From Sphingobacterium sp. UBA4616 (GTDB taxonomy: Bacteria; Bacteroidota; Bacteroidia; Sphingobacteriales; Sphingobacteriaceae): DNA of 64,000 bases. The notes below the pieces were generated by a model that was given only the letters and a program-made list of their open reading frames with translations, did no database searches and was not told where the DNA came from. Positions 44,152 to 52,846 of the stretch are shown here, in pieces; within the stretch, counting starts at the first letter, position 1, and each line of letters starts with the position of its first letter. Both the position numbers and the translations under genes were made by a program. Where the stretch lies: the NCBI GenBank assembly GCA_002386525.1, contig DGIS01000034.1:6878-70877 (forward strand), written 5' to 3'.

Positions 44152-47121
44152 TTAAAAACTTACATTAACACCCACCACGTACGTTCTTGGTCTGGGATAG
44201 AAACGGTCATCTATACCATTGGATATTTCCGGATCAACCCCTTTATACTTGGTGATCGTAAATACATTCTGTACCGTTGCAGAAATAGACATCGAAGCAT
44301 TACTGTTTCGGATAAATTTTCCAAGATTGTAACTCAGATTGACGTTATCCATTTTCAAAAACGAAGCATTCTTGATATAGTAATCACTTTGCAGCTGTTT
44401 AAGCAAGAAATTGGTGTTCAAAAAGTCCACCGTCGCATTGTTGATAACCAATACTGCCTGATCACTGACATTCGCACCACTACCTAGGTTGGAAGAAACA
44501 TTATCGTACACATAGTTATCTAGGTTAGCACGCAAAACGGTTGTTGCAGACCATTTTTTGTAACTATATGCTGCAGTAAAACCTAAAAGATATTTTGGTA
44601 AAGGTGACTTATAAAGATAACGATCGTTATCGCTGATCACCCCGTCCCCATTACGGTCAACATAGACGCCTTCAACAGGATGCCCTTGTTCATCATATAC
44701 TTGCTGGAACACATTAAAACTATTTGGCATGAAGTTCACTTTATGTGCCTGAATATTGCCACCTGTCCCCCCACGGATACCACCAGTCTCGACGATAAAA
44801 TTCGGATCATCGCTCTGTGTCAGGTTTGTCACCTTGCTTCTGTTGTAAGTCAAATTGAAACCAAGATCCAACGATGAACTTTCAGTTTTCACGGGAACAT
44901 AATGCAAGTTAAACTCCAAACCCTGATTTTCCATATTGCCAACGTTGGTCAACAGGAAATTGCTAAAGTTTGATCCTACAGGAACTGGAATGGTACTGAG
45001 CAGGTCTTTGGTCTTCTTGGAGTAATAGTCTATGCTACCATAGAATAAATTATTGGCAAAACCAAAATCGACTCCGGCATTATAGGTCGTTGTACTTTCC
45101 CAACGGATATCTTGATCATAGGCAACAGGAGAATTCAAATAAAAATATTCATCACCAAAGCGATACACCGATTCATTGCCACTAATGGTATAATTAGGTA
45201 GATAAGAATAATTGGCGATACCATCTTGCTGTCCCGTTTTTCCATAACTTAAACGAAGTTTCAATTCTGAAACTGAAGAGACTTCTTTTAAAAATCCTTC
45301 GTTCTTTGCCCGCCAGGTAAATCCAACAGATGGGAAATAACCCCAACGATTGTCAGGACTAAAACGTGATGAACCATCGCTGCGCAATGTTCCGGACACA
45401 ACATAGCGATTGTCATAAGTATAGATCAAACGACCATAATACGAGATCAACAGATTTTCAGGTCTATCAAACGGCCGTGTTGGCTCATTTAGGATCTTAT
45501 CACCTTCTGCATTTGTACGGTTAAAATTATAAACCTTACTACTATTTTTATAGTAGCCATACCCCAATGTTGCGTCAATATTGCTTTTTATTGCCGGCAG
45601 TTCTTTGTCGTATTTGAGGTAAAACTCAAGGGTTTTATTGTTGATATCGGTTTTATATTGGGTTCGCTCACCACCCTCGTTAAAATTACGTGCAGCGATC
45701 GCTGGCGTGAATGTGTTGCCTTTTGAACGTGCCAGATCGTATCCGACGTTTAAGTTGGCATGCAACTCTGGCAGGAAGTGAAAACTATAATCCACTTTCG
45801 CATTTCCAATACTTCTAAACACATCGCCATTATCTTTGCGTAGGTCCAATAAGGCCAAAGGATTTCGCGGTGCATTGGGATTAGGTTTCCCGCCCTGAAT
45901 CCACTCGTAGTACCCTCCAAAACTATTTTCATCATCTACATAGACCGGCTGTGTAGGATCAAACTGAATGGCTGTACCGATTGCATCCTGAGTCGCGAAT
46001 TTAGATTTTGACCACGTACCACGTACATTCACATCCAATGAAAGATGATTGTCCAGAAATTTTGGTGTTAAGGCCAATGCAGCAGTAGTTCGCTTCAAGT
46101 TATCATTTTTCAGTACCCCATCCTGATTCATATATCCCGCAGAAATACGGTAGGGCATATTTCCTGCCTTCGAAGCAATGTTAACGTTATTGTCTGTGGT
46201 AAATGCATTGCCATAGATCACATCCTGCCAATCGGTATTGGCTGTTCCTAACAGTTTTTTCATGGCATCACTGCCATTTGTATTGACATAGTCACGGATT
46301 TGATCAGCGTTGAGTAGCTTTACTTTATTGGCTACGGTAGCCAGTGAATTCTGTGTCGAGAAGTTGATCTGCGTGCCCGAGCGACTGCCCTTTTTTGTTG
46401 TAATCAAGATAACACCATTCGACGCTCGCGAGCCATAGATGGCTGTGGCATTGGCGTCTTTCAATATTGTAAAAGTCTCAATATCATTTGGATTAATCAA
46501 GCTTAACGGGTTTGCTACCCCAGAGACCGAACCACCAGCCAATGGAATGCCATCAACAACAATAAGTGGATCGTTGCTGGCATTCAATGAAGCCCCTGTA
46601 CGAATACGGATTGTGCTTCCTGCACCCGGTTGCCCACCACTGGTGGTGATCTGAACCCCCGGCACTTTACCCATAATCAGTTGCTCGGGCGAAGTGATTT
46701 GTCCCTTTTGAAAATCCTTGGCACTTACTGTGCTGATGGATCCCGTCAGTTCGCTCTTCTTTTGTGTACCATAACCAATCACAACAACTTCCTCCAAAGC
46801 ACTTGTATTGGACTTCAGGTATAAGCTTAAAGGATTTCGTCCCTCCTTTACCTGAATCAACGTATCCAAAGTCGCATAACCTACCATACTCACCTTGAGA
46901 CGCAATTTCCCCGTTTGAAGTCTATCCAAGCTAAAATCCCCATTCGCTGTGGTAGACAGCGATCTTTGAATATCTTCGAAGCGCACTGTGGCACCAACCA
47001 AGGCACTCCCTTTTTGGTCCATTATTCGCCCTTGAAGCGTAGCCTGTTGGGCTATTGCCGAAGCACTTACCCCAAGAAGCAGGTTCAAGGTCCAAAATGG
47101 ACGTAATAGCTGTTTGTTCAT
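44152..47121 (-). CDS. SusC-family TonB-dependent maltodextrin transporter
   Basis: The 989-residue outer-membrane transporter has a signal peptide (cleavage near AIAQQ), a carboxypeptidase-regulatory-like domain (about 27-100), the plug with LEEVVVIGYGTQKKSELTG and the SusC marker ANATAIYGSRASNGVI. The beta-barrel ends in YVVGVNVSF. It has no STN domain, consistent with control by the LacI regulator rather than by a sigma factor. It lies 11 bases after the surface amylase gene and 5 bases before susD. Confidence 0.94.
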   Translation of the reverse strand: MNKQLLRPFWTLNLLLGVSASAIAQQATLQGRIMDQKGSALVGATVRFEDIQRSLSTTANGDFSLDRLQTGKLRLKVSMVGYATLDTLIQVKEGRNPLSLYLKSNTSALEEVVVIGYGTQKKSELTGSISTVSAKDFQKGQITSPEQLIMGKVPGVQITTSGGQPGAGSTIRIRTGASLNASNDPLIVVDGIPLAGGSVSGVANPLSLINPNDIETFTILKDANATAIYGSRASNGVILITTKKGSRSGTQINFSTQNSLATVANKVKLLNADQIRDYVNTNGSDAMKKLLGTANTDWQDVIYGNAFTTDNNVNIASKAGNMPYRISAGYMNQDGVLKNDNLKRTTAALALTPKFLDNHLSLDVNVRGTWSKSKFATQDAIGTAIQFDPTQPVYVDDENSFGGYYEWIQGGKPNPNAPRNPLALLDLRKDNGDVFRSIGNAKVDYSFHFLPELHANLNVGYDLARSKGNTFTPAIAARNFNEGGERTQYKTDINNKTLEFYLKYDKELPAIKSNIDATLGYGYYKNSSKVYNFNRTNAEGDKILNEPTRPFDRPENLLISYYGRLIYTYDNRYVVSGTLRSDGSSRFSPDNRWGYFPSVGFTWRAKNEGFLKEVSSVSELKLRLSYGKTGQQDGIANYSYLPNYTISGNESVYRFGDEYFYLNSPVAYDQDIRWESTTTYNAGVDFGFANNLFYGSIDYYSKKTKDLLSTIPVPVGSNFSNFLLTNVGNMENQGLEFNLHYVPVKTESSSLDLGFNLTYNRSKVTNLTQSDDPNFIVETGGIRGGTGGNIQAHKVNFMPNSFNVFQQVYDEQGHPVEGVYVDRNGDGVISDNDRYLYKSPLPKYLLGFTAAYSYKKWSATTVLRANLDNYVYDNVSSNLGSGANVSDQAVLVINNATVDFLNTNFLLKQLQSDYYIKNASFLKMDNVNLSYNLGKFIRNSNASMSISATVQNVFTITKYKGVDPEISNGIDDRFYPRPRTYVVGVNVSF

Positions 47122-47132
47122 AAAATAACTGT

Positions 47133-49718
47133 TTATTTATTTAGTTTTGTTTTGCTTATCAATTGGTATTGGCCTGGCAAGAGTGTCAATGTTGACTGAC
47201 CGGACCAGTCGAATTCTTTTCCCGTAAAATTATCGACCCAATGCTTTTGTAGTGCCTGTGGCAATGCAAATGCAGTACTTTCTACCCCAAAATTTCCAAG
47301 TACGCCTACTTGTTGTCCTTCCTTTTCCAGTACAAAATATTTAACCGCATCCTTCATCGCCGATGTGACGACTGTCCCGTTTTGGAAAATGCTGTTTTTG
47401 GTTTTGAAACGAGTGAGTTGCGCATAGGTCTCAAAGAGCTTTTTGCGATCGTCTTGTTGGAGATAGCTCCACAACAAAGGCTTTTCACCTGTGCGGCCAT
47501 TTTCATCGATAGAAACATCATAACCGTATTCACCAAACTGCCAGATCATCTTAGGTCCTGGTGAAGCCAATAGAAACACAGCTGCCTGTTCCATACGTTT
47601 TAGTGCAGTACCTAGATTCTTGATGTTATAGCTGCCCGATAAGTTTCCATAATTTAAGCACTTAAACAGGAGTCTCTGCTCGTCGTGACTTTCCATATAA
47701 GACACAAAAGAAGGCTGTGCCATGCCGTGACCGGAAGCAAATAATCTTCCGAGATCAGAACCATTGTTGGCGGTCCATCCCATCGCCGCTTCGTTAAAGG
47801 CATGATTCATATTATTCCAAAGCAACATGCCCGATTGCGCCAGTTCCATTTCTTCCTGATCGCCACCGAGATGTTCCAGAATAATATAACACGACGGATC
47901 AATGTTGCGAATATGCTGCTGGTATTGCTTCAAAATGGCTACACGCGATGCATCATACGCATCCCAGGCAGCTAAATCACTTTCTGACGTACCCGAATTT
48001 TTCTGCGTAAAACCTTTGGATAAGTCGAATCGGAAACCATCGATTTTATATTCCTGCATCCAATAAGTCAACACATCCTTCACAAAATTCTGTGTATAAA
48101 CACTTTCGTGGTTAAAGTCGAAGCCTACATTAAACGGATGCTTAGCAACCGTATTGAACCATGGGCTGCTTCCAGCTACATTACCCTGCTCAAAATAAAG
48201 CTGTACAAGTGGCGACTGACCAAAAGCATGATTAAAAACAACGTCTAAAATAACGGCAATACCGTTTTCGTGACAAGCGTCGACATAGGCCTTGAAGTTA
48301 TTTTTCAAGCCATAATATTTATCCAACGCACGATGAAAAGAAGGATTATAGCCCCAGGTGGAATTTCCTTCCGATTCTTGAACAGGCATCAATTCAACAG
48401 CATTCACCCCTAAGCGCTTTAAATAAGACAAGGAATCCTTGAGTGTGGTATACTGATGCTGTTTGACAAAATCACGGACTAACAATTCATAAATGACCAA
48501 GTCACCTTCGACAGGCTTCTTAAATGCTGCTGTATTCCACGAATACGACTTGGCCGGAAGATCCAATACCCCCACAATTCCTTGTGCACCTGCAGGATAA
48601 GCAGGTACAGCGCCCACCGTCAATCCAAGTGACGCATCGTTTTGTGGGTCAAGGATCAATTCGGCATAGGGGTCGGCAATATAAAGTTGACCATCCACCA
48701 AGAATTGATACGTCAGTTGTTTGGAGAAATCGACATTTGATACCGTGGTCCACCAGGTTTTACCATCCGGTGTCTGACTCATCGCATACGCGGGCAAAGC
48801 TTTATAACCGTTAAAATCGCCCAATACATAGACACTTCTTTTAGAAGGGGCTGTCAATGCAAAACTAACTTGTCCTTTTTGCTTACTGATCGTCGTTCCG
48901 TTAGGACTAACTGCTGCTGGAAGTACTGCAATAGCTGGCTTAGCCTCTACAAATAATGCAATTTTGGTCATCGTCACCTGACCATCAGTTTCAAGGCGTG
49001 CTTCAAGTTGGTGCAACCCATCGCTTTCTAAGCGGAGGGATTTTTCCAGCGACTGAACGGCATCTGCCGCGGCGATTTGCACGCCATTGTCCCAGATACT
49101 AATTTTTCCCGATTGCGTTGCTTGAACTTTCAGCTTCACGCTTTCACCAGCGGTATATAATTGATCCGTTGCAATGGGATCTGTGGGTTGCAATGCGGGC
49201 GACACAAAGCGAATAGCCTGTGCATTGGTCGCCACAAGAGGCAGAAATAAATCCGAATTATTTTTGTTTCTTTGGACCACCGATCCATCACCATTGCGGA
49301 CTAAAATTGCTATCTGACCAAATTCTCCTCCATTACTCAGGTGAAAGAATTTAGCGGGTGTAAATGTGAAGGTATATAAACCAGCAGCAACAAATTTAAG
49401 TTTATAGGTGTTTTCATTGTTCGACCAGTCTGTCGCCACATGTTGCCAGCCGCCCCCATTGACAGAAATCAATCCAGCGTGTAAGTAGAGATCGGCTGTG
49501 CTACCTTTTAGCGCAGCATTTCCTTTCGAAAGATCAAATTGCAACGTGATTTCCTGATCCCAAAAGATAAATAGGGCGGCAAGATGTACCAAACCAGATT
49601 CCTGCTGTTCAATAACAGGCGGTTGCTCGACATCCACGATATCTTTTTTATTTGCACATGATGATAAGAGGATAATCAGCCAGAAATATCCTATTAAACG
49701 AGAGATATGCTTCCCCAT
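47133..49718 (-). CDS. Surface GH13 alpha-amylase/pullulanase-like lipoprotein
   Basis: The 861-residue product has a lipobox (LLSSC near residue 20), so it is probably displayed on the outer membrane like SusG. An N-terminal beta domain (about 35-165) precedes an Ig-like domain and an E-set/CBM48-like domain (about 285-365, VYVLGDFNGYKALPAY). The GH13 barrel has nucleophile Asp in DGFRFDLSKGF (about 564), acid Glu in IILEHLGG (about 613) and Asp in MESHDEQR (about 677). VILDVVFNHAFG is conserved region I. It is the first gene of the maltodextrin operon and should start starch breakdown outside the cell. Whether it cuts alpha-1,4 or alpha-1,6 bonds is open. Confidence 0.9.
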   Translation of the reverse strand: MGKHISRLIGYFWLIILLSSCANKKDIVDVEQPPVIEQQESGLVHLAALFIFWDQEITLQFDLSKGNAALKGSTADLYLHAGLISVNGGGWQHVATDWSNNENTYKLKFVAAGLYTFTFTPAKFFHLSNGGEFGQIAILVRNGDGSVVQRNKNNSDLFLPLVATNAQAIRFVSPALQPTDPIATDQLYTAGESVKLKVQATQSGKISIWDNGVQIAAADAVQSLEKSLRLESDGLHQLEARLETDGQVTMTKIALFVEAKPAIAVLPAAVSPNGTTISKQKGQVSFALTAPSKRSVYVLGDFNGYKALPAYAMSQTPDGKTWWTTVSNVDFSKQLTYQFLVDGQLYIADPYAELILDPQNDASLGLTVGAVPAYPAGAQGIVGVLDLPAKSYSWNTAAFKKPVEGDLVIYELLVRDFVKQHQYTTLKDSLSYLKRLGVNAVELMPVQESEGNSTWGYNPSFHRALDKYYGLKNNFKAYVDACHENGIAVILDVVFNHAFGQSPLVQLYFEQGNVAGSSPWFNTVAKHPFNVGFDFNHESVYTQNFVKDVLTYWMQEYKIDGFRFDLSKGFTQKNSGTSESDLAAWDAYDASRVAILKQYQQHIRNIDPSCYIILEHLGGDQEEMELAQSGMLLWNNMNHAFNEAAMGWTANNGSDLGRLFASGHGMAQPSFVSYMESHDEQRLLFKCLNYGNLSGSYNIKNLGTALKRMEQAAVFLLASPGPKMIWQFGEYGYDVSIDENGRTGEKPLLWSYLQQDDRKKLFETYAQLTRFKTKNSIFQNGTVVTSAMKDAVKYFVLEKEGQQVGVLGNFGVESTAFALPQALQKHWVDNFTGKEFDWSGQSTLTLLPGQYQLISKTKLNK

Positions 49719-49749
49719 CGATAATTAGCTTTACTTGGAATCTGATACT

Positions 49750-49761
49750 GGGAACGTTCCC
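49750..49761. promoter_or_regulatory. LacI-type operator, promoter-distal
   Basis: GGGAACGTTCCC is a perfect 12-bp palindrome with a central CG, the form expected for LacI/GalR-family operators. It lies 32 bases before the start codon of the surface amylase gene. The regulator encoded just upstream is the obvious ligand. Confidence 0.7.
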
Positions 49762-49772
49762 GATATCAAGGC

Positions 49773-49797
49773 AAAAAGAAATCGCTTGTTGCGATTT
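49773..49797 (-). terminator. Hairpin with T-run: regulator terminator or operon attenuator
   Basis: AAATCGC (49779-49785) pairs with GCGATTT (49791-49797) around TTGTT. On the minus strand a C and five T follow. It may end the lacI transcript, or attenuate the operon if the promoter lies further upstream. Confidence 0.5.
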
Positions 49798-49849
49798 ACT
49801 GGATTTCCCTATCCAATAGTTATATACAAATTGATTATTTAAACACTTC

Positions 49850-49863
49850 CGGGAATGTTCCCG
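49850..49863. promoter_or_regulatory. LacI-type operator, second site
   Basis: CGGGAATGTTCCCG is a 14-bp palindrome with one central mismatch pair, a near copy of the site at 49750-49761. The two centres are 101 bp apart, so looping between two regulator dimers is possible. It is 52 bases past the regulator gene. Confidence 0.7.
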
Positions 49864-49914
49864 AGAGTATTCAAAGCTAAATAATGGGATAACAAAAAAC
49901 AAATATTTCTTTTC

Positions 49915-50925
49915 TTATTTCAGACTAGATTTTTGAAAAATAAGCTGGGAATCAAGATAAACCGAATTAGCAAACTTATTATTTTCGGGGTTATCCATCT
50001 TTTCCAATAGGTATTTTGTTACTAATTCGCCCATTTCATAGGCTGGCTGCTTCACTACGCTCAGTGCAGGATCAATCAGGTCGGCTATATCCAGACAAGA
50101 AAAACAAATGATTTTGAGATCTTCAGGAATACGGATTCCGAGCTGCTTGGCGACGCGTATACTCGAAATGGCAAGGCGCTCTACAGCGGCAAAGATGGCA
50201 TCGGGTTTTTCCTGTTTGATCAACCTGGCAATATCTTTCATATTTTGATCGGCATCGTTAACCGTATCCAGAATAAGTTCTGTTCTAATCGGAATTCCAG
50301 CTTCCTGTAATGCTTTTTCGTAGCCATCTTTACGCACCTTACCTATGGAGACATTCGGATTGATCGCGAGATAAGCAATCCTTTTACAGTCGTTATCGAT
50401 CAAGTGTTTAGTTGCCAAGTAAGCAGAATCAAGGTCATTACCTGTGATGTATCCGCCCTTCCAGTCGTCATATGCACGGTCAAAAAACATAACCGATATT
50501 CCCCTTTCAGCCAAAAGCTGCAAATGCGAATGATCTTTACCTTCACCTGAAGCTGAAATAATAACACCATCCACACGTCCATTGGCCAATGAGCGGACAA
50601 TTGAGGCCTCGTTTTGGACCTGATGATCCGTTACGTAAATTAACGTATGATAACCCTTAGAGCGCGCCACAGCCTCGATTCCTTTGATTGCCTGCGAGAA
50701 AAATTTATTACCAAATTCGGGAATAATAATTGCGATGGTCAGACTTTTATTTGCTTTCAGACTGCTTGCATAGACATTGGGCGAAAAACCAATTTCTTCG
50801 GCCATGGCCAATATCCGGGCTTTGGTCGCCGGATTAATATCCACATTGTCCCGAAATGCGCGGGAAACGGTCGATTTTGACAAGCCGAGTTTTTTGGCAA
50901 GATCTACTATTGTTAATTGCGACAT
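49915..50925 (-). CDS. LacI/GalR-family transcriptional regulator
   Basis: The 336-residue product has the N-terminal helix-turn-helix TIVDLAKKLGLSKSTVSRAF with hinge helix region, followed by a periplasmic-binding-protein-like effector domain (about 60-330, with IAIIIPEFGNKFFSQ). It probably binds the two GGGAAC/GTTCCC palindromes just downstream and controls the maltodextrin operon in response to a maltose-derived signal. The frame can be extended upstream by 52 codons, but ATG 50925 starts exactly at the HTH domain and is preceded by the purine-rich AAAGGGAA. Confidence 0.93.
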   Translation of the reverse strand: MSQLTIVDLAKKLGLSKSTVSRAFRDNVDINPATKARILAMAEEIGFSPNVYASSLKANKSLTIAIIIPEFGNKFFSQAIKGIEAVARSKGYHTLIYVTDHQVQNEASIVRSLANGRVDGVIISASGEGKDHSHLQLLAERGISVMFFDRAYDDWKGGYITGNDLDSAYLATKHLIDNDCKRIAYLAINPNVSIGKVRKDGYEKALQEAGIPIRTELILDTVNDADQNMKDIARLIKQEKPDAIFAAVERLAISSIRVAKQLGIRIPEDLKIICFSCLDIADLIDPALSVVKQPAYEMGELVTKYLLEKMDNPENNKFANSVYLDSQLIFQKSSLK

Positions 50926-51184
50926 ATCAAGATTCCCTTTGCTGTTCGAATGTAATAATTGTTGGGTACAAATAAAGCAATTATCTCTCCAGAATAGCAA
51001 ATTTTCTTTTTGTCCTCTTTGTTTTAAATCAGCGGGCCATGTTTTTTTATCTCCCGATAAGAAAAGCGATCTAGTGATCAAATCGTGTGAATAATCTCTT
51101 CAATATACTCGCTTTCGACAGTTAACCGTCAGCAGAACAACTTGTGTTACATGGCCTTTTTTTGCCTATATCCCTAATGCTGTT
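50926..51184. other. Spacer upstream of the lacI-type gene
   Basis: The segment should hold the regulator promoter. The frame extending the regulator upward to 51081 lacks similarity to LacI proteins and is treated as non-coding. No good TAnnTTTG is seen on the minus strand. Confidence 0.4.
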
Positions 51185-51358
51185 TTCGGGTCGTCTTCGT
51201 ATTGTTCGTATCACCTTCGGATGTGGACAATCTTGCTACGGTTATTGATCGAAAGTTGACCAGATAATTCCTGGTCAGAGTCTGGTCAATATCTAGTCAA
51301 TAGCTGTACCATATCTGTATTGCATCCGAATAAGGTACGAAGCAGGTACGAATCTTTC
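51185..51358. repeat. Array of degenerate 11-bp repeats in inverted halves
   Basis: In the right half, units start at 51271, 51282, 51293, 51304, 51315, 51326, 51337 and 51348, exactly 11 bp apart. They drift from CTGGTCA (first two) and CTAGTCA through CTGTA to CCGAA and ACGAA. In the left half TTCG recurs at 51185, 51196, 51205 and 51216 with spacings of 11, 9 and 11. TTCG is the reverse complement of the CGAA in the right half, so the two halves are inverted. TGACCAG (51257-51263) also pairs with CTGGTCA (51271-51277). No gene is seen. The function is unknown: protein-binding array, extended RNA structure or remnant of a mobile repeat. Confidence 0.65.
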
Positions 51359-51394
51359 CCCACTATTTGATCAAAAAATTGTGAGCGGATGCTT

Positions 51395-51425
51395 AACAGG
51401 CTTAGCGTATTTTGCTAAGCCTGTT
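51395..51425 (-). terminator. Hairpin at the end of the fucosidase operon
   Basis: AACAGGCTTAGC (51395-51406) pairs perfectly with GCTAAGCCTGTT (51414-51425) around a 7-base loop. It lies 26 bases past the stop of the oxidoreductase gene on the minus strand. The T-run is poor, so it may act as a 3' stabiliser as well as terminator. Confidence 0.6.
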
Positions 51426-51450
51426 TACAATTAATCGCCTATTTTCTTTA

Positions 51451-52734
51451 CTAAAACTTTTTAAAATCCCATTCTCCTCTGTAAGGTCGGCTACGCAGGA
51501 GATTGGCATATTCGTTATCAAATTGTTCTTTTTGCGGGTTCCATTTTAAATCCTTTTGCAGTTCATATGCAATATTGATGGCATTGCACACTGAGCTCGT
51601 CCGGTGACCTATTTCAACATCACAGATAGGCTTACTTCTTTTTTTAATCGCATCAACCCAGTCCTGATAGTGATTATCACTATAATACAAACGACGATCA
51701 GAAGAAGTCAGTTTAAGATTCGCCAAATTACCCGGGTTAGAGCGTATAAACTCCCGGCTTACCTCAATCTTCCCTTTTTCACCGATAAACTGTATCGCAT
51801 TATGTACCCCCCATTGTTTATGATTTACGATAACACCATTTGCATAGCTAAAAGAGAGCCCACTGTTACTGTTCGGTGTTTTAGGAGGATTGAACGCAAC
51901 GGGGCCAGAATCATCCATGCCCAATGCCCATTGGACAATATCAAACATATGTGCTCCCCAATCGGTGATATAGCCGCCTCCAAAATCCCGGTAACCACGC
52001 CACCAGGCCCATTTATCATCCTCCAAAGGGGGACTTAATATCGGATTATAGCCGCGATAAGGTGAAGGTCCTACCCACATATCCCAATCGAGATAATCGG
52101 GAGCAGGCATAGCGGGAAGGTCACATTGTTTGACTGGTTCGCCCACAGAAACATTGATTTCTTTTATTTTGCCGACATAGCCATTGAGGACCAGCTCTGC
52201 AGCCTGCCTGAAATTGTAGGAGGAACGCTGCATGCTGCCCGTTTGAAACACTCGCTTATATTTACGCGTTGCTTCAACCATTGCCCTGCCTTCGGCTATG
52301 GTCAGCGCAAGCGGCTTCTCGCAATAAATATCTTTTCCTGCCTTGGCAGCATCAACTGCAATCTGTGCATGCCAATGATCTGGCGTAGCAATGACAACAG
52401 CGTCAATATCTTTCCGATCCAATAATTCCCGATAATGGTGATAGGCCTTGATCTCGCTCTGTACTTTTGACAATTCCGTTTGTTTCTTTGCTGTTGCAGC
52501 AATAAATGCTGCCAATTTGTTACGGTCTACATCACAGGCCGCCAGACTTGCAATTTCCTTGCAACGATTGAGGCCATTCATCAACGTATAGGATTGTTTT
52601 CCGACACCAATAAATCCGAGATTGATACGATCACTTGGCGCAAGAAATCCATTGCCTCCCAACACAACTCGCGGGACAATTGTAAAAGCCAAAGAGGAGA
52701 CAATTCCTTTGGCTATAAATTCTCTTCTTTTCAT
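51451..52734 (-). CDS. Tat-exported Gfo/Idh/MocA-family oxidoreductase
   Basis: The 427-residue product has a twin-arginine-type signal (MKRREFIAKG followed by a hydrophobic stretch), so a folded, cofactor-loaded enzyme is exported to the periplasm. The Rossmann domain has GFIGVGKQS and the family motif CEKPLA. A C-terminal alpha/beta domain has DFGGGYITDWGAHMFD and HYQDWVDAI. Exported relatives include GH109-like enzymes that cleave glycosides by an NAD-dependent redox route, and sugar dehydrogenases. Which applies here cannot be told. It is the last gene of the fucosidase locus, so a role on the same glycan is likely. Confidence 0.87.
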   Translation of the reverse strand: MKRREFIAKGIVSSLAFTIVPRVVLGGNGFLAPSDRINLGFIGVGKQSYTLMNGLNRCKEIASLAACDVDRNKLAAFIAATAKKQTELSKVQSEIKAYHHYRELLDRKDIDAVVIATPDHWHAQIAVDAAKAGKDIYCEKPLALTIAEGRAMVEATRKYKRVFQTGSMQRSSYNFRQAAELVLNGYVGKIKEINVSVGEPVKQCDLPAMPAPDYLDWDMWVGPSPYRGYNPILSPPLEDDKWAWWRGYRDFGGGYITDWGAHMFDIVQWALGMDDSGPVAFNPPKTPNSNSGLSFSYANGVIVNHKQWGVHNAIQFIGEKGKIEVSREFIRSNPGNLANLKLTSSDRRLYYSDNHYQDWVDAIKKRSKPICDVEIGHRTSSVCNAINIAYELQKDLKWNPQKEQFDNEYANLLRSRPYRGEWDFKKF

Positions 52735-52846
52735 TCTTTATGGATAGTTTATTTTTCTGCTCGTCTTTATTGGTACTTCTTCAGTCCTTGACGGCAAAAT
52801 GGTTTATGTATGGATGATTTGTTCAGTTCTTCTTATAAAAAGTTTA

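Larger units (their letters stand above)
49719..49914 (-). promoter_or_regulatory. Regulatory region of the maltodextrin operon
   Basis: This 196-base spacer between the lacI-type gene and the operon holds two GGGAAC/GTTCCC operators and a hairpin with a T-run between them. A near-consensus -7 element on the minus strand (TCAATTTG, complement of 49830-49837 or close to it) lies between the operators. No strong -33 TTG was found. Confidence 0.55.

Noticed and set aside
50926..51081. 52-codon N-terminal extension of the LacI regulator
   Set aside because: The extra residues do not look like a LacI protein, and ATG 50925 starts exactly at the helix-turn-helix with a purine-rich site upstream.
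51185..51358. CRISPR array
   Set aside because: Units are 11 bp, degenerate and without spacers; no cas genes are near.
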